Shown piece after piece: positions 25,605 through 42,238 of a stretch of DNA of 64,000 nucleotides (position 1 is its first letter; each line of letters starts with the position of its first letter). The notes under the pieces were generated by a model, which worked only from the letters and a program-made list of their open reading frames with translations, was not told where the DNA came from and ran no database searches. Both the position numbers and the translations under genes were made by a program. The DNA lies in the NCBI GenBank assembly GCA_023055505.1, contig JALIRH010000010.1, positions 4,403,501-4,467,500 on the forward strand, written 5' to 3'. The DNA comes from Callipepla californica brunnescens. Its lineage: Eukaryota > Chordata > Aves > Galliformes > Odontophoridae.

Positions 25605-25787
25605 TGATGGGATGCTGGACTAGGCTGCTCAGAGAGGCTATGCACACCCTCTCTGTGGAAGCATTAAACGAGAGGCTGAATGGGGCTTTCAACAACCTGG
25701 TCTAGGGGAGGTGTCCCTGCCTACAGTGGCAGGTCTCGAACTAAGTGATCTTAAGGGCACCAACCCATTCTATGATTCTGTGAAAGG
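25605..25787 (+). mobile_element. CR1 LINE 3' end, 5'-truncated
   Basis: Shows the CR1 tail: GGCTGAATGGGGCTTTCAAC, AACCTGGTCTAGGGGAGGTG, TCCCTGCCTACAGTGGCAGG, ACTAAGTGATCTTAAGGGCA, and the terminal repeats ATTCTATG/ATTCTGTGA. Typical short insertion truncated at its 5' end, located in the CARF 5' non-coding intron, antisense to CARF. Confidence 0.93.
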
Positions 25788-26248
25788 CAGATCCCAGCTG
25801 CTCCAAGCCTTTCTTCCGTGTAACGCTGCACACCACAAGCACACTGCCCCACGGGTAGGGCTGCAGGTGCTCCCAGCAGCGGGCACCACTCCGCCCCAGC
25901 AGTGAGACCCAGAGATGGGCCACGTCCTGCAGCTCCACCTCTAACTTCTAAAGCTGAGACAGCAGCGGGGATGGCCGTCTTAAAAAGAAAGCTGAACTAC
26001 TACAAAAAGAGATGAGCTCACAGTGACAACAAGCACTCGGCTTACGGTAACACATGGGAATCCCCTCAGACCCTCGGTGCGTTCCCACGTGAAAAAGAAG
26101 GCAAAAAGCCTGGCAGCAATCCTGCCCGCTCTGCCTTCGTGGCAAGAAAGGTGCACAGACGGAGGCCTCGCTAACAGTCCTGTTCCAGGACCGTTATTAT
26201 AAAACAATACAAAGGTCTTACACAGAGACTTAAAACCACAAGGCTTAC

Positions 26249-26420
26249 CGCAACCAAACACTCCCTCCAGAGCCGCCCCTGAGGACACTTCTCCAGCAGG
26301 TGAGTCGCAGTAACGCCTTAACGGGGCGCTGAGGGCACGGCAGCGTCCCCAACGGACTCGTTACAAGCGGGAGAACGCGCACAGCAAGCGGGGAACGCTG
26401 GGGCCGTCCGGTGCCTGCGA
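26249..26420 (-). other. CARF: Candidate CARF non-coding first exon (donor end)
   Basis: On the minus strand a consensus donor TTGCG|gtaagc has its last exon base at 26249, inside the CpG island and upstream of CARF. It would splice over about 2.8 kb to the presumed acceptor at 23411. The exon's 5' limit is a guess. No transcript data support it here. Confidence 0.4.
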
Positions 26421-26722
26421 AGAGCAGCGGGGCCGCCTCACACGGACTCCGCTGCTCCGGGCTGCTCACGGCGGCGCCCCTGGGCTCCTCCCGCGGGGCG
26501 CGGCGGGACGGGGACGGGGTCCCGCAGGCGGCAGCCGCCGTGCCGCGCCCCCTTCACCTTCCTCCCCACCCAGCCCCGCTCACAGCCGCCTCCTCACGGC
26601 GAGGGGGCACGGAGGCAGCCCCGCAGCGCCCGGCCCGGCAACCCCGCGCCGGGCACACCGCGCCCCCCCCCTGCCCGCGCCCCTCGCCCGCCCCACCCCA
26701 CCTCGCCGGGGCTCCCGCCGGC

Positions 26723-26732
26723 GCCGCCATGG
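26723..26732 (-). promoter_or_regulatory. YY1-like site
   Basis: GCCGCCATGG on plus, CCATGGCGGC on minus, contains the YY1 core ATGGCGGC. YY1 sites often lie at or just after transcription starts of housekeeping genes. The same ten bases form a perfect Kozak ATG in frame with WDR12 (see findings), so the two readings compete. Confidence 0.45.
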
Positions 26733-26745
26733 AGGCCGCCCCTCG

Positions 26746-26755
26746 GCGCACGCGC
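26746..26755. promoter_or_regulatory. NRF1-like site
   Basis: GCGCACGCGC, close to the NRF1 consensus (Y)GCGCAYGCGC(R). It lies about 70 nt upstream of the WDR12 start codon. NRF1 sites are common in CpG-island promoters of ribosome-assembly and housekeeping genes, which fits WDR12. Confidence 0.55.
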
Positions 26756-26824
26756 GGCGCTCAGCGGTGGGAGGGGCTCGGTGCCGGCGCGCGGGCTGCT
26801 GGGGGCGGCGGTGCGGGCGGCAGC

Positions 26825-33893
<7,069 letters not shown>

Positions 33894-34246
33894 AGGTCAA
33901 CAGCTAGACAACTTTTTCATTTTAAGTTTCACAGTGGTCACTGTTAACATACATATACACAACACAGATTAGAAGAAAGGCTTCTGAAATTCAGAGAACA
34001 GTTGTTCCTGATTTTTGTACTGGTAACCTGTATCCCTATTTATAAGGGTAGAACAACATCCAGCAGCTTCACTCGTGCTTACCATGAAACAGCAGAGGAC
34101 GTTTCTTCCCATTTTTTATGACTATTTAAATCATTCAAGTGGCGATTTGAATAGCCCTCTTATTAACAGTAATCTGTTACTAACACTTAGAGAAACATTA
34201 CTGGACTAAATTATTTTTTGTTTACCTGCTTTCCCTTAAAAAAGAA

Positions 34247-34252
34247 AATAAA
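34247..34252 (+). terminator. WDR12: WDR12 polyadenylation signal
   Basis: AATAAA 354 nt after the stop codon, followed within about 20 nt by GGTCGTTGTTTCAGTG-type GT-rich sequence, the usual layout of a vertebrate poly(A) site. It gives a short 3' UTR of about 0.37 kb. Confidence 0.75.
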
Positions 34253-34269
34253 GCTTTTATCTAAGGTCG

Positions 34270-37200
34270 TTGTTTCAGTGCCTCACTACATATAAAAACC
34301 AAACTTTCTGTAGGGTTGTTGGTAGTTCTTAAGATTAGTTCTCCAACTGATAAACCCAGTCTACTTTTTAGGATAAGACTTAGCATGCTTGCAGTGTGCA
34401 TACAGATGGCTAAACAAATTCTGAACTAGCTTTACTATTAGGTTACTGCAGAACAGTCAAGACAACTTAATTTCAGTTAATTATTGGAGTTTTGTCTTTA
34501 ATTTGTTAAATTTCACGTTAGTTGAACAAAGTCAGCTGCCCATTTATTTATAACCAACTTGTATCTAAACTACTATCAATATGGTTTAAAATCTGAGCCT
34601 GTAATATACTCTGAGAATTACGTCATATTATTTAATATCTAAAATCTATATCATGCTTTTTAAACTCTGTGTGAGCAGAACTCTGTCTTACCGATAATAT
34701 TTCAAGGATAAATAGGATAAATGCAATTGTTACTTATTAAAAATAAGTATTTCAAGACAATTAAGCAGCGAACCTATTTGAAAAAACAGGGATGTAAAAC
34801 TTGTTATTCCAGTTTCAGTGCCCTTTCTGGGAGAATGCAAGATGGAGTTACTTTAAAAATAATACCTCCTTGAGGAGAAGAGCACAGACCAGCCAAAGCC
34901 TGTAGTAATTTGTTTATAGATAGAGCAGCTTGTCTGTCTAAACATCATTTTGGCAGTCTTCAACATAAACCTTCAGTATTTCCAGGAGATACGTAGTTTT
35001 TGTTCTTACTTAGGAATCTTTTAATAAGAAATTGCACCTAATTCATGGTATAGTAACTTCCTTCAGAACATGAGGATGAAGCTGGCACAGGACCCACTGC
35101 CAGACTATGTAATTCATGACCATATGGTTGAATTTGATACTTGTTTGTGAAGCCTTGCCTTGAAAATTTCACAACTTTCTGTTCACAGAAACAAACGACT
35201 TAATATTACTTTTCCCTTCCTTCCCTTTCAGCATAAAAATCCTGCCATAAAACTATTTTTGAAGTAACTGGCCCTGGAACATAAGAAAATGTCATGATTT
35301 CATGTGGGAAAAATCAGCAACAAATTCCTATAAAAAGTAATTAATGGAAAAACCTTACAATACAGCATGGCACTTCATTATTTAATCATCTTCATTATTT
35401 AATAAAATTCAGCCCTAGAGTTAACTGGTTCCGTTTATCCTCTGCTAAACTGAAAAACAGTTCAATTCTCATCTGTAAATAAGATCACTCCCGTCACCAG
35501 TCCTTTTTTGAAACTGAGCTGTAAGTCAAATGGCTCATCTTTTGAAGTTAGCCTAAGCAGAAATTCTAAGAAGTCAAAACCGAAGCCATTTCATAATGTC
35601 AAATAAAGTTCTGCATCTTTCTTTAACTGTTCTCACAGCTTGAACGCTTCAGTTACTAAACTGCAGCCTGACAGCAGTTTTATATGGCTTTGTTTAAGCG
35701 TGCTTTCTTGGCCAGTGCATAAGTCTGTTAGTTATGCAAATGACAAGGAGACTTCAAGCAAGCTGTGAGGGGTTTATGGTTTTTTTTTTTTTCTTTTCCT
35801 TAAATAATTCCCAACAAATGTTGAGAATACGGTGCTACTGGACTTGCCAAGAAGCCATGAAAAGACACCTTAAAAATACAGGTTTCTTAAGTTCTTGCAA
35901 CCATCTTTTCTGGAGATAATCTAGCATTTCGGCATTTAAAATACATTTACCTTAAAATCAAGTATCTTTTTTCCTCAACAAAGATCAGTTACCAGCTTTT
36001 GGGATAACTTTCCTAACATCCTGCCATATTCGATAGCATACCTCCATTGGAAACGATTCTTCTGACACAGCCTAGAGCTAGCATAGTTTCCAGTTCCCTT
36101 CTCTAACCCAGGGAACCACCAGGCTCCTGCCCCCACCTTTGTTCACATCATCAGCACCTCTCCCTTCACCCATACATAAAACACACTGAGCAAGATACAA
36201 ACCTCTCTCTAAACTTAGTTTTTAGCTGCTAGTGGTGGTGAGGGTTTTCCTTAACAAAAATAATCCTACTTGAAGTTTCAATTAGTTTTGTGCAGGCTGA
36301 TAAATTTCCAGTATGAACTGCATACTTTCATTAGACTTCAGCACGCGTATGTTAGGAGACACTTAACTAAATATGCTTGGAATGATTTATAGAACATAAA
36401 AATATATCAGAGGTGGGAAGGAATAGCATATTTAGATAAAATAATTTACTTTTAATGGAAGCTATATATTCATGTTTAGTAGGATTCGTTACTGTTTATC
36501 TGTAAGTTTTTGCTAAGTATACTTCGAGAACACATAGATGTAGCAGGTAGTCCTGTCCCCACTGAACTTCTGTTAAATAGCTTCCTTTACTGGATAACTA
36601 AAAAGAAATGCTGAACATCCTGTTCTGAGAGGGAAAAGCTATAAACTACCCTAGATTTCTGTCCAGATACCCAGGTCAGCAGAACACTAACGCTATCAGT
36701 TTAGCACAGTGGCTGGCCTAACATTCAGCTTTGCCGGCAGCTGACTGGACAGCTCAGGTGAGAGAAGCCACACAGGTGCAAAGAGCTCTACAGACTTGGT
36801 TAGGCAGCAACAAGTTCTATATAGTAGCTTATGGTACAAATCACACACCAAAAAAATTCTAATCAAGTTAGAACCATCAATTACATTTCATGGAAACATT
36901 TGGCACAGAACTCAAATTAGGGAGAAAATATGAATTAAAATTAATAGTCATGAAAACCAATTAAAGTTGTCTTGCAAATTCTGAGAATACAGGAATGCAC
37001 AGTTTTTCTGTTGCCAGTAAGAAGCTGGATGAATCTGATTCAGAAAAGACAGCTGCTCAATCTGCATGAGTCTTACCAAGCCATCCAAATCAGGAGCCTT
37101 ACACCGTGGAATGTGAAAAGCACAATTCAGACCATAAAAATGCAAACTTCTGCCTTAGATCAAATACTCTTGTTCAGAACTTTCAAATGTCAACTTTGCA

Positions 37201-37690
37201 TATCTTTGCAAATTATTCCACTAGGCAACTAATAGCCCATGACCAATTCACGGTGCATTGTCTCAGAGCATCGCAGTATGAGCTTAAATGGTTGTAAAAT
37301 CAAACAAACATTGAAATAAGCACACTGGGACTGCTACTGAGACTTTCACCATGTAATTTATTCCAAGAAATTTCACTGAATGTTTGGAAGAACATCCCAA
37401 TATGAACTAGCATTCAGCAAAAGCTGTATGGAAAAACAAAATATGCCGATTTTTATTACAGCAGAATACTCCAATAGCCTAAGCCACTTTTCCAAAAAAC
37501 TCCCTTCTCATCATGCTTCCTACTGTCTGTGATTTAAATGTAAAGTACAGAAGTTCTGATCTTCAGACAGAACACAGTTGCTGTAAACTACATGCAACAG
37601 ACAGTTGAGAACACTTAGAGGATCACTGAGTGAATGCAGACTGACTGAATTATTCTCCTTTAGCTGTATTGTCTAATCACCTGTCTAGGT
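34270..37690. other. Intergenic stretch after WDR12, no gene seen
   Basis: AT-rich DNA between the WDR12 poly(A) site and the first ICA1L remnant. All open frames are short, lack splice-site context and match no family I recognise. No CR1 fragment was recognised. It would correspond to the WDR12-ICA1L spacer and the ICA1L promoter/5' UTR of other vertebrates. Confidence 0.6.
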
Positions 37691-37735
37691 TATTGAAAAG
37701 CACTGCAGTTTGTTTCTTAGACATACGCCCATCTC

Positions 37736-37872
37736 ATGGATTTCTGCATACAATGCAAAAGACTGGGGGTCAGCAAAATGCAGCAGAAATAGTGGAAACT
37801 GAAGCAAGCTCACCAAAGAATGAAGATGAATATATGGCAACATCTGACACAAAGCGGAATGACAAACTGGAG
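37736..37872 (+). pseudogene. ICA1L: ICA1L remnant of the first coding exon (broken)
   Basis: From ATG 37736 the frame reads MDFCIQCKRLGVSKMQQK, stop (TAG 37790-37792), then WKLKQA. ICA1/ICA1L proteins have ..SVV-KMQQ/K-YW-TKQ.. here, so the stop replaces the Tyr codon of YW. After KQA several codons are missing with a frameshift, and the next frame (37819-37872) reads NEDEYMATSDTKRNDKLE against the family's KEDEHVVASDAELDAKLE. The next bases are AT (37873-37874) where the donor GT belongs. Three independent lesions make this a dead exon. Confidence 0.85.
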
Positions 37873-39650
37873 ATAAACCCATGCATCTGTAAGTTGTGTC
37901 TATAGGAATTTAAGTGTAGAATACAAACATATGAAAATGGCATCATTTTCTCTGCCAGTAACTACTAATTATTTTCAACTGTGCAGTCTCAGTCATTTTT
38001 GTTATTTAAAAAGACAGTACATGGTGTCTAGTGTTGGGATTGCATTATTGGCTTTTGAGCTAATTCAACATCAAAGAGATGTTATTCTTTACTCTTAATG
38101 GTGACCTTGCACTGCCTGTGCATCGATCCCTGCATACACTTAACATCTGGGACAACAGTATACCACCAGTTTCAAGTTTCCTGCATTAACCAAAGTATAA
38201 CAAGTAAGTTTCTGCCAGACAAATCAACAGCTTACGTGACAGGGCTTACATGGGGGCTGGGGGCTACACCCTCTTTTTAAAATACAGATGGCAGTGAAGG
38301 CTGCAGGGTGACAAATACCTCAGTTTGTGTGATTTGAAGTCTGAAGGCTCAATGCTCATCCAACAGTGGATGTGGACACCCAGAGGCATCTGCTGAAAAT
38401 GTGTGCCTTGATCAAAAGCCTGGGAGGTGCAGCACACATGTGCTTTAAGAGGGAAGAGTTGTTTATACTCCGATGCATTCTAGATTCACAATAAATACCT
38501 GTTTCCTAATCTCCCCTGCTAAAGTAAACGCAGTAACATTTTTCTCTAATTTAAAAAGCACAATTTTACATCTCATGCATCCTTTCTTTTGATTTTGCAT
38601 CAACTTTAGATGGAATCTTTGAAGTTTCATCTAAATTTGGGAACTGTTTATGATAACAACTTAAAGAAAGAAATATAGATCTGATGTAAATTTATGAGCA
38701 CCATCAGGGACCAAAATCTGTTGTGAGACCAGAGTGATCTTTGAATCTTCCACAGTCAATTTCATATGAGGAATTTTATATTTCAGCAGATCTGAATTAT
38801 TATTTCATTATTTTGGAGGAGTTCACTTGTACACACTGTGAGGTTTTGGAATTTGCTAACAATAGGTTAATACTTGAAAGAGGGATAAAGCACAACAGTT
38901 GATCTTGCACAGAAGATATGTCTTGCATCAACATGCAAGCAGTCCTCTTCATGGAGAACTGTTCTTGGCCTTTAAAGGATTAAATAAAAGTATTTTGCCA
39001 CTAAAACCAGTTTAAGAACACACCCTCAATGGATGGTCTCTCTTGTCTCACGGAATACTGCAGTACAGTCAGCAGTTACCTCCTGCGGTTAAAATACCAA
39101 CTTACATGTTTCTGAGACCTAAACACAGATTAAAACAGATTCTGATTTCATCTATACCACTGTAGTCTTACAGAATGAGTTAAAGACAGTGAAGCTATCA
39201 AAACCACTGGGCTTCTAGATTCACAGGAGTATCTGAATGTAATTTATAGTAATTAATTTTATCTCGTACCTTGATGCACTTGTAAATTGAGAGCCAGAAC
39301 CAGCTTTAAAAATAATAATAATAAAATACTACATTTAATTAAAGCCTGTTCTGAAAGGAGATAAGCTTTATTTTCTTAGTAACTAAGCTTTGGAGCAGAA
39401 TGGTGATGGGGAAGAGATGATGGTTTTCTTCCCTTCTAATCCAATCTACTTCAATAGGGGAAACAACAGACATTCAGTATGAAAAATACTGCCTGAGATG
39501 CTGGCACCATGGAATCCAGCATGAGTTCACCCTAGGATGAACACAGAAAGAGACTACGATTTCCCTATTCCAGTTTCACTATTGTCTAATCACTTTGGGA
39601 TTGAAATGTACAAATCTAGAATGTCTTGTTTAAAAGATGTCATGTACAAA

Positions 39651-39678
39651 CATACATACACACACACACACACATATA
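39651..39678. repeat. (CA)n microsatellite
   Basis: CATA units followed by an uninterrupted CA run and TATA, between the weak and the open ICA1L remnants. Useful as a length marker. Confidence 0.9.
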
Positions 39679-39904
39679 AAATTGTTATTTTTGCAAGGAG
39701 AGCAATTTAGAACCTATGTATTATTTCACCATGCACCTTCCTGAATCCTTGGAGTACCATAGTATTGCTTACTAGAGGTAAACATAAGACTATGTGATAC
39801 CAATTTTACCTGATCAGATCACTGTTGCTAAGACTGTAACACTATGTACCAGATAAATTTGTTTCAAGGAAAGAAAACAAGTCTCTGCTTCTAATCTTGT
39901 TTCA

Positions 39905-39952
39905 GCTTGCTGCAGTAGTGTAGCGACTGAAAAATATTTTCAACTTCAGGAT
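39905..39952 (+). pseudogene. ICA1L: Weak ICA1L remnant (KYQLRL exon)
   Basis: GAAAAATATTTTCAACTTCA (39929-39948) resembles the codons for EKYQLRL, the end of the next family exon, with an extra TTT. Upstream the expected codons for VFHSVQETC are not clear, and about 17 nt seem missing. It is placed correctly between the two better remnants. Short matches in AT-rich DNA can be chance. Confidence 0.35.
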
Positions 39953-40711
39953 GTATGGATTTTATCTCACTATATTGGCAGAAGTGTTTGAAGCTAATTG
40001 TTTTGCTTAGCTGGCTTTAGTATTGCTTTTATCTCTTCCTACTGATCTTCCCTCTTTATTACATTTTTCAGCTTAGGACAGTGTTCTGTAGAGCTATTAT
40101 AGAAGGTAGGAGGCAAAAAACAAGCTTAGTCATTTGTTTGCTAGGTGATACATGATATGCTTCTCATCCTTAAATGAGGAAACATAACGCAGTATGAGTA
40201 AATAATTACTGCAAGTACTACAACTGTTTGAAGCTTCCAAATGTCTCCAGAAAAAGATCAGAAAAACATTTCTTTTCCTCTCTTTTTTTGTTTTTTAGAA
40301 TTCCTGGAAATGTTACAACTCCTACATCTCGAGCAATGCCGCCTTAAGCCCCAGAGTGCAATTTAAAGTGTTTAATTAGAACACCATCAACAAATACATT
40401 TAATAACGTGGCACAATATTCACACTCACCTTCCTTTGTAGCACATCCATATATCCCTTAGCAATTTTCCTGAAATTGTTCCGTATGAAGTCTGACTTGG
40501 ACATTATTGACGTTCTTTTTAATTAGCTCCTCCCCCAGCACCACACACATCACGTACAACTGCAAAAGTAGTCCAAATATGAGTGCCTATTTATGAACTT
40601 TACCGGTCTGAATAATGCGCTTGTTCTGCCACCCCCAGTGTGCTCATGATAAAAACAGTCAATACGTTGGAATTGTCACACATTTTACTTTTCAATTAAT
40701 TATTTTTATAG

Positions 40712-40833
40712 TCATATCTCAGGAAGAAAATAAGCTGGAGCTTTCATTAATGTTCCAGGCCAAACAGATTGTAATTGAAGCTGGAAAAAAGATGGATGTC
40801 AGGGGAAGGATCTCTCTTCTCTGCTCAGCAAAG
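40712..40833 (+). pseudogene. ICA1L: ICA1L remnant exon, still open
   Basis: Between an acceptor (tttttatag) and a weak donor (AAAG|gttttc) the frame reads VISQEENKLELSLMFQAKQI, then EAGKKMDVRGRISLLCSAK. Family ICA1L has [20 protein letters not shown], then QAGKMMDATGKALCSSAK. Aligned positions conserve EEN-L-L-L--FQA, AGK-MD and CSAK, with one extra codon. No stop, but Lys/Arg and Val changes at usually constant positions suggest relaxed selection. Part of the AH/BAR helix bundle. Confidence 0.8.
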
Positions 40834-41965
40834 GTTTTCAGGTCTTTTTTTTTTTTTTTTTTTTCCTCTCCAAGTATTCCCTGTTCACATCATATGCACT
40901 GCTGTTCAATCACTTGAAGGTATTCAGAAAACATATATGTATTTGGTATGAAGGAACTTGGAGAGACGTGTCAGAAGCAATGGTGATTTTAGCCCTGAAG
41001 AGAAAACCACTTTCCTAAACTATGATATATGTAAAATAGCAGGTGTTGATGACCAAGTGACAACAGGGAGCTCTAAATCCTTCTATCTTCCCCACCAGCT
41101 AATTCTCTTCATGCCTGATCTACTGCCTTCCCACACATCCTTCTCCTGTTTAGAGTAGGTTTACATCCAACTCAGACAGAGTGTTAATATAAACCCAACC
41201 AGAGATAGCTCAAATCCAACACTTCAGCCTGATGTGCTAGCACTTCGCAAAGCCTCATGCAGGAGGGAGTGCCAAGGCAACATAAACAGTATTTGTTATA
41301 CACTCAATCCGTTATTGAACATTTTCAGGCAATAGACTGAAGGCAAGTTCAATTCTGCTGCTGGGCAGACACACAGCTTGCTAACAAAATCAGACCCCTC
41401 ATCCACTTATCTACTAAGAGTTGGCAAGATTCATTATTACATTTTTATTCTATTTATTTTTAGAACATTGCCAAATAAATAAATAAAACAACTTCGTATA
41501 CATTTACCCTTTATGCTCCCTGTCTTCCTCTGCTTATTCACATAGAAAGTCAGGAGGAAATGGAAGTTGACTAAGCTGGTGTTTGCAGTGTTTGAGTGCA
41601 TGGTAAGTTGAGTGTGCCAATAGCTTCCTGTTATTGTTGCAAATAAAGAACTGCATTCATGGAATGTGCACTGCCAGTACTTCTGCACTTTAGGAAATAG
41701 AAATGAAGAAAATAAATTTTATGCACAAACCCGATGCTCAGAGCTTATTACTATAACAGATTCATAGCAATGTTGGTGCATGGCTCTTGCTATGTAGTAA
41801 GAAGGGAACGAGGGGCAGCTCACAAGAATGCTGATAACCACAAACACTACTGTTTCAGTTTTAAGTATATTACAGTTAGTCACTTATTCCATGTTTTCCT
41901 AGAACATCCTGCTTTGTTATGATCCTATATATATATAATACGCACGAATATATTTCTTTTTTCCT

Positions 41966-42238
41966 TAGTCTCTTATTTTCATATTGGCCCTTATCTCAAC
42001 TTGGACGGAAACAACCAACATATCAGCCCCAACGCCCCTGTCTGATACCATAAGGAGCAAGCCTGCCCTGCATGGGATAGAAAGAAGTGTTGCTGTAAAT
42101 GAAAGCAAAAATCCAGATGTATCCTCACAATTGCAAGCAAATGAGGAATCCCAAATAGTAGATGTTCACTCATCAATGCTGTCTACAGTTCACAAAGTAC
42201 TGGTTGCCAAGAAGTACTTCTGCAGTTCACTTGATTGA
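41966..42238 (+). other. Unassigned open stretch after a strong splice acceptor
   Basis: Acceptor tatttcttttttccttag|TC, then 90 sense codons to TGA at 42236-42238. The frame contains SDTIRSKPALHGIERSVAVN and SKNPDVSSQLQANEESQIVD, Ser/Glu-rich and hydrophilic. It could be a remnant of the variable C-terminal part of ICA1L, which evolves fast, or chance. No family match can be claimed. Confidence 0.2.

Larger units (their letters stand above)
37736..40833 (+). pseudogene. ICA1L: ICA1L unitary pseudogene (islet cell autoantigen 1-like), decayed exons
   Basis: Functional ICA1L encodes an AH/BAR-domain (arfaptin-like) membrane-curvature protein of the Golgi/secretory pathway, about 482 residues in human, and lies between WDR12 and FAM117B in the same direction as WDR12. 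Here, on the expected strand, three remnants appear in the expected order: 37736-37872 (N-terminal AH segment, with a stop, a frameshift and a lost donor), about 39905-39952 (weak) and 40712-40833 (open). They keep intron-sized gaps, so this is a decayed native locus and not a processed copy. The rest of the AH domain and the C-terminal motif (AWFNLFADLDPLSNPD in family members) were not found in the window. The reading rests on synteny, strand, order and sequence together. Confidence 0.8.
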
